From: Neobacillus drentensis
Lineage (GTDB): Bacteria > Bacillota > Bacilli > Bacillales > Cytobacillaceae
DNA: 64,000 bases
Assembly (NCBI RefSeq): GCF_021560175.1
Contig: NZ_CP091110.1
Coordinates: 5,752,001-5,816,000, forward strand
Direction of reading: 5' to 3'
Position 1 is the stretch's first letter, and every line of letters begins with the position of its first letter. The translations under genes and the position numbers were made by a program. A model generated the notes under the pieces. The model was not told the DNA's origin, did no database searches, and saw only the letters and a list, made by a program, of their open reading frames with translations. Positions 51,277 to 58,287 of the stretch are shown in pieces.

Positions 51277-52836
51277 ATGGAAAAATACTTACTGGCAATT
51301 GATGCCGGAACCGGCAGTGTCAGAGTGATCTTGTTTGACACATTAGGCAATGAAAGATTTACTGCCCAATCAGAATGGACCCATCATGAAGATAAACGGT
51401 ATCCCGGTTCAATGGACTTTGATATCGAAAAAAATGTAGACATGATCATCACTCTGATAAAAGAAATTTTAGCAAAGAGTCAGGTGAACCCCGAAAACAT
51501 AGCCGCCATTTCCACCACAAGTATGCGTGAAGCCATTGTTCTATATGATGAAAACGGGAAGGAGTTATGGGCCTGTGCAAACGTGGATTCAAGATCAAAC
51601 GAGGAAGTAGCTCACCTTTGCAGAATAAGCGACACCATCGAAAAAGACATTCATCAGATTTCTGGACAGACCTTTTCATTAGGAGCAATTCCGAGAATCC
51701 TCTGGGTAAAAAATCATCTCCCTGAAACTTATCAAAAAATTAAATACGTTACGATGCTGAATGACTGGATTACATATCGCATGACCGATGTGATCTCTGT
51801 TGAACCTTCTAATGGCTGCACCACTGGTCTTTTCGATATTAAGAAAAGAGTTTGGGATCCTAGCATTGCTAAGAAGGTAGATCTTAGAAATGATATTTTT
51901 CCGATTGTAAATGAAAGCGGATCTGTGATTGGCCCTGTTACCAAGGAATTCTCAGTGCTGACTGGATTAAGCACGGAAACGATGGTTGTCGCAGGGGGCG
52001 GCGATGCCCAATTAGGCTGCATTGGCATGGGAGTCATCAACGATGGAGATGCAGCCGTCTTAGGCGGAAGCTTTTGGCAATATGAATATACAACCAACCA
52101 GGTTGAGATAGATGACGAATGTAAGGTAAGAGTCAATTGCCACGCCATCCCCAATACTTGGCAATATGAAACAATCGCCTTCTTTCCCGGATTGATCATG
52201 AGGTGGTTCCGAGATACCTTTTGTGAGCTAGAAGCCTTTATTCAGAAGGAAAGCGGCGAAAGCATTTATGCTCAAATGGAGAAACGGGCCCAGCATGTAC
52301 CGGCGGGCTGTAATGGAATGATTTGTACGTTTTCCGATAAAATGAACTACTTTTCATGGAAACATGCAGCACCTAGTTTCATAGATTTTAAGTTTGACAG
52401 TTCATTTAATAAAGCAACCTTTTACCGGGCGATAATGGAAAATGCCGCTTTTGTCACAAAGGGCAATATGGATACTATTTCTCACATAACCAACCAAGCA
52501 CCGGAATCAATTGTGTTTGGAGGCGGGGCAGCAAAAAGTGACTTATGGTGCCAAATAGTTGCGGACGTTCTGCATATAAAAGTGAAAGTTCCGGTAGTAA
52601 AGGAATCGACAGCTCTAGGTGCGGCTATCTGTGCTGGTGTAGGGGCTGGCATTTATGAAAGTTTTAATGATGCCATTACGAAAGTTGTTCAATTCGAAAA
52701 AACCTCCGAACCAAACGAAACGAATCACTTCATTTATGAAGAGTTATATAAAAAATGGGAGACTGTCTACAAAGTGCAACTCGCTCTTGCAGATCAAGGC
52801 TACACCAACCATATGTGGATTGCCCCAGGACTATAA
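51277..52836 (+). CDS. lsrK: Autoinducer-2 kinase LsrK
   Basis: A 519-residue FGGY-family kinase that phosphorylates AI-2 in the cytoplasm, trapping it and producing the LsrR ligand. N-terminal LLAIDAGTGSVRVILFD is the phosphate-binding strand; VVAGGGDAQLGCIGMG, GGSFWQYEY and VFGGGAAKSDLWCQIVADVL mark the two FGGY domains. The frame is open to 51244, but ATG 51277 has AAAGGAA upstream and starts at the ATP-binding strand. The lsrR stop is 30 bases upstream, so they are cotranscribed. Confidence 0.94.
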   Translation: MEKYLLAIDAGTGSVRVILFDTLGNERFTAQSEWTHHEDKRYPGSMDFDIEKNVDMIITLIKEILAKSQVNPENIAAISTTSMREAIVLYDENGKELWACANVDSRSNEEVAHLCRISDTIEKDIHQISGQTFSLGAIPRILWVKNHLPETYQKIKYVTMLNDWITYRMTDVISVEPSNGCTTGLFDIKKRVWDPSIAKKVDLRNDIFPIVNESGSVIGPVTKEFSVLTGLSTETMVVAGGGDAQLGCIGMGVINDGDAAVLGGSFWQYEYTTNQVEIDDECKVRVNCHAIPNTWQYETIAFFPGLIMRWFRDTFCELEAFIQKESGESIYAQMEKRAQHVPAGCNGMICTFSDKMNYFSWKHAAPSFIDFKFDSSFNKATFYRAIMENAAFVTKGNMDTISHITNQAPESIVFGGGAAKSDLWCQIVADVLHIKVKVPVVKESTALGAAICAGVGAGIYESFNDAITKVVQFEKTSEPNETNHFIYEELYKKWETVYKVQLALADQGYTNHMWIAPGL

Positions 52837-52859
52837 CACATCAAAAGGAGTGCTAACAA

Positions 52860-53216
52860 ATGACAGTGACAAATGAGAGTGAGAGAGAATACCGATTTGG
52901 TGACAGTGGTCCTAAGTACCTTAAGAAAGGACCGAGAATGAACTTTGGTGTCGTGGTACTGCAACCCGGACAGGATTTTACAGCACATTATCATAACGTG
53001 ATGGAAGAAAACTTTTTTATCTTAGAGGGCGAACTAGAAATTCATATTGACGAGGAGATTTTCCAATGTAAACAAGGAGACTTTATTCACGTGGAACCAA
53101 AACAAGTCCACTATTTAATCAATAAAGGCAATACAGTCTTTAAGGCGGCTTTTATGCTGGCACCCTACCAAGAAAAAGATAAGGTTGACGTAGATTACAA
53201 GCCATACGATAAATAA
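52860..53216 (+). CDS. Cupin-domain protein associated with lsr genes
   Basis: A 118-residue single-domain cupin. HYHNVMEENFFILEGELEIH (about residues 41-60) forms cupin motif 1, and GDFIHVEPKQVHYLIN (about 76-91) motif 2, giving likely metal ligands H, H/N, E and H. Start ATG 52860 has AAGGAG upstream, 23 bases after lsrK, so it is in the lsrRK operon. No LsrG gene (the isomerase preceding LsrF in E. coli) is found here. The cupin could replace it, or act on AI-2 carbohydrate forms; both are inference. Confidence 0.88.
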   Translation: MTVTNESEREYRFGDSGPKYLKKGPRMNFGVVVLQPGQDFTAHYHNVMEENFFILEGELEIHIDEEIFQCKQGDFIHVEPKQVHYLINKGNTVFKAAFMLAPYQEKDKVDVDYKPYDK

Positions 53217-53261
53217 CCGAACTCCACAAGGACGGTTCCTATCGTTTTAATAGATTATTCC

Positions 53262-53290
53262 CGCGCCATATGTCTTGGCGCGAGATATTT
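53262..53290 (+). terminator. Terminator of lsrR-lsrK-cupin operon
   Basis: CGCGCCA and TGGCGCG pair around TATGTCT, followed by AGATATTTTT. A partial REP-like word (GGACGGTTCCTATCG) at 53230 lies between the cupin stop and the stem. Confidence 0.75.
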
Positions 53291-53373
53291 TTAATATTTA
53301 ATTTCTGTTTAAGCGATTAGCCGTATATATTCTTATCAATTTTAACTATGCTTGTAAAAAGGAGGTAATAATA

Positions 53374-53421
53374 ATGGAATTAGAACTACCCTGTAACGCT
53401 TTAGGTTTACGCTCGTTATAG
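53374..53421 (+). pseudogene. Truncated ORF start running into repeat copy 2
   Basis: A fine ribosome binding site (AAAAAGGAGG at 53356-53365) and ATG 53374 open a frame of only 15 codons (MELELPCNALGLRSL) that ends inside repeat copy 2. Either a gene was interrupted by the repeat just after its start, or the repeat once included a coding region that has decayed. No continuation is found in the other frames. Confidence 0.35.
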
Positions 53422-53746
53422 GGTTTAAAGTGACAAGATTTCGACCAAATTTCCTATAGGCTATACTATTCAAACGTTTAATTAATAAAGCAGAAATAGC
53501 AGCTCTATAGGAGTTTCTCTTCTAAACTGCTAAAAAAAATGTCAAGGACCACTAGAGTATTTCGCAGAAAATTGGTCAATTTCCCGGAAAATTCTTTCCT
53601 TTTCGTTTGAACAGACAATTTCCCCTACTTTTCCTAATGGTTCCTATTACACAAACGTTTGGTTAAAACCTTGGAAACCCTTGCCAATCCTGCCTTCTTC
53701 TCTCCAGTTGGTTAAAAGAAATGTCGATCCCTGTTTACGAATATCC
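53385..53746. repeat. Dispersed ~365-bp repeat, copy 2
   Basis: The segment aligns with 42894-43260 in the same orientation with scattered substitutions and small indels. Its left edge has ACCCTGTAACG and CGTTATAGGGT as an 11-base inverted pair with one mismatch, a hairpin less complete in copy 1. From its right edge to about 53960 no gene or structure is apparent. Confidence 0.9.
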
Positions 53747-53984
53747 GTGGTTATTTTAAATCGAATAGAATTACGAAAAAGAATTTGAAAGAACTGGCAT
53801 CGACCATCTATTGATCAATAAAGACTAATCTTACATTTAAATAAAATAAGCAGGTCACCATATCATAATAGTGTTCTGCCTACTGTTAACTCATTTAAGT
53901 ATTTTTCGCTATATTCCAGCGGTGACAGGCATATAGGGGATTTTCTCCTTCTCCACAGGAATATTTTTATGTATAATGGATATA

Positions 53985-54016
53985 TAATAAAAAAGAGAAG
54001 TGCGTCAACACTTCTC
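53985..54016 (-). terminator. Terminator of 50-residue basic peptide gene
   Basis: GAGAAGTG (53995-54002) and CACTTCTC (54009-54016) form a perfect eight-pair stem with a six-base loop. On the minus strand TTTTTTATT follows. It lies about 33 bases beyond the stop codon at 54049. Confidence 0.75.
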
Positions 54017-54115
54017 CCTGCAACTGCTACCGTCAGGGTGGTAGTTGTCTATGTGTTATTTTTACGAGAACCACCCTTTTGCTTGCGACGGCGTAGGGCG
54101 GTTTTCTTGTTTTCT
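53995..54115 (+). ncRNA. Candidate antisense RNA to 50-residue peptide gene
   Basis: A TATAAT box at 53972-53977 (with TTCTCC 17 bases before it) could start a plus-strand RNA near 53984. It would contain three hairpins: GAGAAGTG/CACTTCTC, CAACTGCTACC/GGTGGTAGTTG (imperfect) and GAGAACCACCCT/AGGGCGGTTTTC, the last followed by TTGTTTTCT as a terminator. It would overlap the 3' part of the minus-strand peptide gene, as in type I toxin-antitoxin pairs. Expression is unproven. Confidence 0.35.
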
Positions 54116-54201
54116 AGTACGTTTCTCCGAAAGAAATATGCGCTCACTTCACGCGTAACCCCCTTCAGAACTTCTCGTAGAATTTCAAGAAATGTTTCCA
54201 T
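54049..54201 (-). CDS. 50-residue basic amphipathic peptide, unknown function
   Basis: ATG 54201 is preceded by AAAGGAGGTGAT, an almost complete anti-16S match, so translation should be efficient. The N-terminal half (METFLEILREVLKGVTREV) can form an amphipathic helix, followed by SAYFFRRN; the C-terminal half is strongly basic (KTALRRRKQKGGSRKN). There is no long membrane helix. From memory similar small proteins occur unannotated in Bacillaceae, but I cannot name a family. A terminator follows, and a possible antisense RNA overlaps its 3' half, which raises a type I toxin-antitoxin-like option. Confidence 0.6.
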   Translation of the reverse strand: METFLEILREVLKGVTREVSAYFFRRNVLENKKTALRRRKQKGGSRKNNT

Positions 54202-54346
54202 GACTATCACCTCCTTTCCTAGAGGAAAGAAGCGTAACAACCAACATTTTATACCTATCTAAAAACAGTTCAATCTTCGACAAAATCCGGGCTTGACGAG
54301 GCACCAGAATTTAATGAATAAGGATTTTGGCCACCCAAAAGTCGGC

Positions 54347-54366
54347 AGAACCGTCCCCATGCTTCC
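54347..54366. repeat. REP-like element, partial
   Basis: AGAACCGTCCCCATGCTTCC matches the core and right arm of the 5237-5263 element; the left arm is missing. The surrounding 54202-54582 gap has no credible gene. Confidence 0.55.
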
Positions 54367-54413
54367 ATTGAATTCATTTTTCTCTGGCCATCAAAAATTT
54401 CGCGTTTGGCTCT

Positions 54414-54465
54414 TCTGCTTAGAAAACATAAAAGACCCAACTAGCTGTTTCGCTAGTTGGGCTTT
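54414..54465. terminator. Hairpin element, second copy of the lsrF terminator type
   Basis: TCTGCTTAGAAAACATAAAAG is followed by CCCAACTAGC-TGTTTC-GCTAGTTGGG and CTTTT. Flank and stem match 44026-44078 with compensating stem changes (CAC/GTG to CCC/GGG), which indicates conservation of the structure. Confidence 0.7.
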
Positions 54466-54519
54466 TATACAAAGTCTCCATAAGGAGGGTAAAGGTAACT
54501 TGATCACCCGTATGTCAAA

Positions 54520-54556
54520 GGGATGGCTCTCATGGTTTTTCCATAAGAACCATCCC
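54520..54556. repeat. REP-like palindrome at phosphatase 3' end
   Basis: GGGATGGCTCTCATGG (54520-54535) and CCATAAGAACCATCCC (54541-54556) pair with two mismatches around TTTTT. It is a diverged relative of the AGAACCGTCCC element and probably ends the phosphatase transcript on the minus strand. Confidence 0.6.
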
Positions 54557-54582
54557 TTTCCCCTGTGTCTTTTTTGAACTAG

Positions 54583-56373
54583 CTATTTTTTTATAACCTT
54601 TAATTGGATTTTGTTGGACTTATAGATAACCTTTACTTTGTATTGGCTTGGTAAACCCACGGCCTCAATGGAAGAAAATTTTCCTTTAAGTTCATTCTTG
54701 TCATAATTTATGAGCGTTAACTCATTAGCAGGTACATTATTATCAGAAAAGTCCACACGTAATTTTCCATTGATGGTGGCCTTGCCCTCAATATCGACCT
54801 GATCATTTGGACTATCAAGGGTGAGCTCAAGCGTTCCCTGATTAGATTGTGTGTAATTTCCGCCTATGACCAATTTTCCTGAAACATTTTCTTTGAGTGT
54901 ACCTCCGTTATTCACAATATCCCCGCTGCCAAAAGCTGTCTCAGTATCCCCTTCTAGTGTGCCTTGGTCAATCACTGTACCACCGGTGTAAGTGTTCTGA
55001 CCTTGCAGCATTAACGTACCTGTCCCCTTTTTGGTCAGCTTTCCTGTACCTGAAATATCGTTGCGCCAGTGGTCGAATGCATTGAAACCGCCTTTGGAAG
55101 CGTCCATCGCCACCGTGACGTCTTGGACGAAAGCACCATAGCCATCTGCTGCTGCGAAAAGATTTAACCTGCCCCATCCCTCAGGATCGTCAAGTACTGG
55201 ATAGCCGGAAGGAAGGCCAGTCGTAGCTAAAACCCAGCGGCGCTGAGTGCTGTCAAGATACGGCAGACGTGTTTCCAGCAAGACTTCTGCACCCTTAGGA
55301 ACAACCATTGGTTTTGTACTTGAGTTAATCTGGTCAAATCCATAGGTTAATCGTTGCGTAAAATCCTGTTTGTTCTTGGCATAATCTGCAAAGCGATCTA
55401 CCGCTGTACCCGTTTGGGTTAACAATTTAGTTTGAGCTTCGTCATAAGCCGCCTTCTTCAGATCCTCATTGGCTGGGTCGGACAGAATCGACGCTGCCAG
55501 TGCAGTTGCCATCACCCGTCCGCCAATAACGTCAAGGGTAGAGTGCATACCGGCAACAATCCGGTTGTTCCCAAGCTCTGAAGCACGCGTAAGCATTTCC
55601 TGATAACGTTCCGGTATGGCATAGGCCATCGCAAGAGAAGCAAGATAAGCCGCATTGGTATGGCCGCTCGGGAAGCCGCCATTTTTGCTCGGATCAGGGT
55701 CTATAGAAGAGCGAATGGACGGAACGACAATGTCAGGGCTGGTCCAGCGAAACGGTCGCATATAGCTATAGTAATTCTTAGCCGGTGTTGTGGATGAATA
55801 GTTGCCCCGCAAGGTCTTAACCAAATTGACAATTTTACCAAGATTGGAATCAGTAAGTCCTGCATCTGTTCCCCCATCGTTATATTTTACAGTCTCAGCA
55901 TCTGCCGGTACACTGCTGATGGTGGTTGTCGCACCGGCGTTTTCACGATAAACATCTGTTAGCGAACCAAGTCCATCAATGACGCTGTAGCTTTGACCCC
56001 TACGCTCATCAAAATAGGCTGCTTCTTCTTGACTGGAAGTACGGCTGCTTGTAATGTCCAGTACCTTTTGAATGTTGGCATCCAGCACAGCGCTGTTCAG
56101 TTTAGTCCCTGTATCCCAAGTAGGACCAGGAGCCCATAACTTATTAAATTCGGAAAGCACCCCAATGGTCGGATTTGAATTGACCGTCATATTGGCGGAA
56201 TTATTATTTTTGTATGTATCTACAAAATACCCCCAAGATGGCTGCTCCGCAGGACTTACATTCGTTGGAAAAGCAGTTTGTTCCGAGGCACTCACCTTAC
56301 TTCCATTAAAAGAACTTAGAAGTAACGGCAAAGACAATGCAGCAATTGAAAGATGTTTCGTTAATTTTTTCAC
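54583..56373 (-). CDS. Secreted PAP2-type acid phosphatase with beta-strand repeat tail
   Basis: A 596-residue exported protein with a signal peptide (IAALSLPLLLSSF core, cut near KVSASE). The class A acid phosphatase/PAP2 core shows GGFPSGHTNAAYLAS (about residues 230-244) and RIVAGMHSTLDVIGGRV (about 268-284), two of the three family motifs; the lysine-bearing motif 1 is less clear, around RPFRWTSPD. The C-terminal 150 residues carry an autotransporter-associated beta-strand repeat (GKLTKKGTGTLMLQGQNTYT, then GGTVIDQGTLEG). It should hydrolyse phosphate esters outside the cell. A GAAAGCGCTTAGC element upstream resembles both cre and the LacI operator at 62.0 kb. Confidence 0.85.
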   Translation of the reverse strand: MKKLTKHLSIAALSLPLLLSSFNGSKVSASEQTAFPTNVSPAEQPSWGYFVDTYKNNNSANMTVNSNPTIGVLSEFNKLWAPGPTWDTGTKLNSAVLDANIQKVLDITSSRTSSQEEAAYFDERRGQSYSVIDGLGSLTDVYRENAGATTTISSVPADAETVKYNDGGTDAGLTDSNLGKIVNLVKTLRGNYSSTTPAKNYYSYMRPFRWTSPDIVVPSIRSSIDPDPSKNGGFPSGHTNAAYLASLAMAYAIPERYQEMLTRASELGNNRIVAGMHSTLDVIGGRVMATALAASILSDPANEDLKKAAYDEAQTKLLTQTGTAVDRFADYAKNKQDFTQRLTYGFDQINSSTKPMVVPKGAEVLLETRLPYLDSTQRRWVLATTGLPSGYPVLDDPEGWGRLNLFAAADGYGAFVQDVTVAMDASKGGFNAFDHWRNDISGTGKLTKKGTGTLMLQGQNTYTGGTVIDQGTLEGDTETAFGSGDIVNNGGTLKENVSGKLVIGGNYTQSNQGTLELTLDSPNDQVDIEGKATINGKLRVDFSDNNVPANELTLINYDKNELKGKFSSIEAVGLPSQYKVKVIYKSNKIQLKVIKK

Positions 56374-56498
56374 TTTGATCCTCTCCCCTATTAAACTAGT
56401 TTTTTATTATTCCAAGAAAGCGCTTAGCTTACAAATGAATTAATTTAACCGAATTCTCAATCAAATTTACTCAAAAAAGGTCCCATCCCCTATCCTAG

Positions 56499-57332
56499 TC
56501 ATGCCTGTTCATATTTTTTTCGTAAATACATTAAACTAGCTTCGATAAACGGCTCTTCTGTCTCTTCCATGATAATTTGTATAAATGGCTTCTTAGCTTT
56601 AATTAAAGGGAATATGAAATCATAGTTTAATAGACCTTTACCAACAGCTGTCGTTACCAGCCTGTCACCCTCAACGATAAAATCCTTTGCATGGAAAATA
56701 GCAATTCTATCCCCAAATAGCTCCAGTGCCTCTAGAAAAACTTCTTCTTGATGCTGGTAGTTATTGATCGTTAAGAAATTAACTGGATCAAAAACGACTT
56801 GAAGATTATTAGAAGGGACACTATCTAACAGTCTTTTCAGTGTTTTCGGGGAATAGACCGGATGATTCACCCCAGCCTCTACTCCTACAATCACTCCAAA
56901 CTTTTCAGCCTCTTCAACTAAGTCGCGTACAGTTGTTACTACTTCTTGGAATGGTTCTTCTTTGAAATTTTCCTCTGTATAAATAATTTCAGCATTAACA
57001 TTGCCCGTTTCGCTGGCAACAATACTGCATCCAAAATCCCTGGCATAGCGGATATGCTCCTTGAACCGCTCGATTCCATATCTTCTTTCCGTTTGATCAG
57101 GATGAATCATATTAAAATAGCAGCCAAGCACGGCAATATCGATATTTTCTGCGGAAAACGCTCTTCGGATATGATGGGCAAAGCCAGGACTTAAGCTTCC
57201 CAAATCTGAATTAACATCCAGAGATTTTTTTAAGACTAGCTGAACAGAGTTTAACCCTTTATCAGCCATTACTCTCGTTAATTCATTTAACGGACGTTTC
57301 TTAAAATCATGACCTCTTACCCCTAAATTCAT
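56499..57332 (-). CDS. TIM-barrel sugar phosphate isomerase/epimerase
   Basis: A 277-residue protein of the xylose isomerase-like TIM-barrel (AP endonuclease 2) superfamily. Supporting segments are VGVEAGVNHPVYSPKTLKRL, LQVVFDPVNFL and IAIFHAKDF, which supply metal-binding E, D and H residues. Specific substrate is unknown; the neighbours kduI, iolE-like and iolG-like suggest a keto-sugar or keto-uronate isomerisation or epimerisation. The frame opens at GTG 57341 inside the AGGTGA ribosome binding site; ATG 57332, five bases beyond it, is preferred. It ends the LacI-controlled cluster, 32 bases after kduI. Confidence 0.8.
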   Translation of the reverse strand: MNLGVRGHDFKKRPLNELTRVMADKGLNSVQLVLKKSLDVNSDLGSLSPGFAHHIRRAFSAENIDIAVLGCYFNMIHPDQTERRYGIERFKEHIRYARDFGCSIVASETGNVNAEIIYTEENFKEEPFQEVVTTVRDLVEEAEKFGVIVGVEAGVNHPVYSPKTLKRLLDSVPSNNLQVVFDPVNFLTINNYQHQEEVFLEALELFGDRIAIFHAKDFIVEGDRLVTTAVGKGLLNYDFIFPLIKAKKPFIQIIMEETEEPFIEASLMYLRKKYEQA

Positions 57333-57363
57333 TGTTATCACCTCTATCCAATTAGGAAATCTA

Positions 57364-58194
57364 TTATTTTAAATCTTCCATCTTCACATGATCCATGTCA
57401 TCATACGTGATGTTTTCACCGCACATCCCCCAAATAAATGTATAGTTACTTGTTGCGGTTCCAGTGTGAATCGACCAGCTCGGCGAAATGACAGCTTGTT
57501 CATTTTTAAGTACTAAATGTCTTGTTTCCTCCGGTTTACCCATAAAGTGGAATACGCGTGTATCTGGCTCCATATCAAAATATAAATATACTTCCATCCT
57601 GCGTTCGTGAGTATGGCATGGCATCGTATTCCAAACGCTGCCTGGAGACAGCATCGTCAAGCCCATTTGCAGCTGGCAGCTTTCACAGACATTCGGATGG
57701 ATATATTGATGGATTTTACGTTCATTTAATGTTCCGTTTGCCCCTGCTTCAAGCGGTTTAATTTCATTTATATCAATTTTCACCGTTGGATATTTATGAT
57801 GGGCAGGAGTTGAGTTAATATAAAATTTTGCTGGATTCGCAGCGTCCTTTGAACGAAATAACACTTCCTCCGTCCCTTTTCCCACATATAAGCCGTCATA
57901 GCGGACCATATCATAGTCCACACCATCAAGGGTGACAACCCCTTCTCCGCCGATGTTAATAATCCCCATCTCACGCCGTTCCAAAAAATAATTAACCCCT
58001 AACTCTTTATCCAGTGTTATCGCTAATTCTTGTTTTGCAGGGGTTACCCCGCCAAAGATCATCCGGTCAACATGTGTGTAAGTTAAATGCACTTGATCGG
58101 CTTCAAACAGTGTATATACTAAAAAATGCTTTCGTAATTCATCTGTTGTATATCTTTTAATCTCCTCAGGATGGTTCGCATAACGTGTTTCCAT
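57364..58194 (-). CDS. kduI: 5-dehydro-4-deoxy-D-glucuronate isomerase KduI
   Basis: A 276-residue bicupin isomerase that converts 5-keto-4-deoxyuronate from unsaturated uronates (pectin or related lyase products) to 2,5-diketo-3-deoxygluconate. The zinc site is visible as MPCHTHERRMEVY (H-x-H-x4-E), with a further histidine in SWSIHTGTATSNYTFIWG. The length is that of the family once the start is placed at ATG 58194, which has AAGGAG upstream; the open frame begins at 58230. Its role fits with the GH105 gene at the window end. Confidence 0.95.
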   Translation of the reverse strand: METRYANHPEEIKRYTTDELRKHFLVYTLFEADQVHLTYTHVDRMIFGGVTPAKQELAITLDKELGVNYFLERREMGIINIGGEGVVTLDGVDYDMVRYDGLYVGKGTEEVLFRSKDAANPAKFYINSTPAHHKYPTVKIDINEIKPLEAGANGTLNERKIHQYIHPNVCESCQLQMGLTMLSPGSVWNTMPCHTHERRMEVYLYFDMEPDTRVFHFMGKPEETRHLVLKNEQAVISPSWSIHTGTATSNYTFIWGMCGENITYDDMDHVKMEDLK

Positions 58195-58287
58195 TTTATA
58201 ATCTCCTTTTTTTGAAATGGTTTTGAACAATTTTCCCCTGTCCTTTTTAATCTGATACCAGGAAGGAAAGGATAGGAGACCAATTTT

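Noticed and set aside
51732..52199. 155-codon ORF antisense to lsrK
   Set aside because: Fully within lsrK, which has all FGGY kinase motifs; no translation signals for the antisense frame.
53969..54262. 97-codon plus-strand ORF over the 50-residue peptide gene
   Set aside because: It overlaps the well-supported minus-strand ORF, lacks a ribosome binding site and spans hairpins and the terminator.
56410..56425. Clear cre site before the phosphatase gene
   Set aside because: GAAAGCGCTTAGC fits cre only in part and equally resembles the LacI operator core; not assigned.
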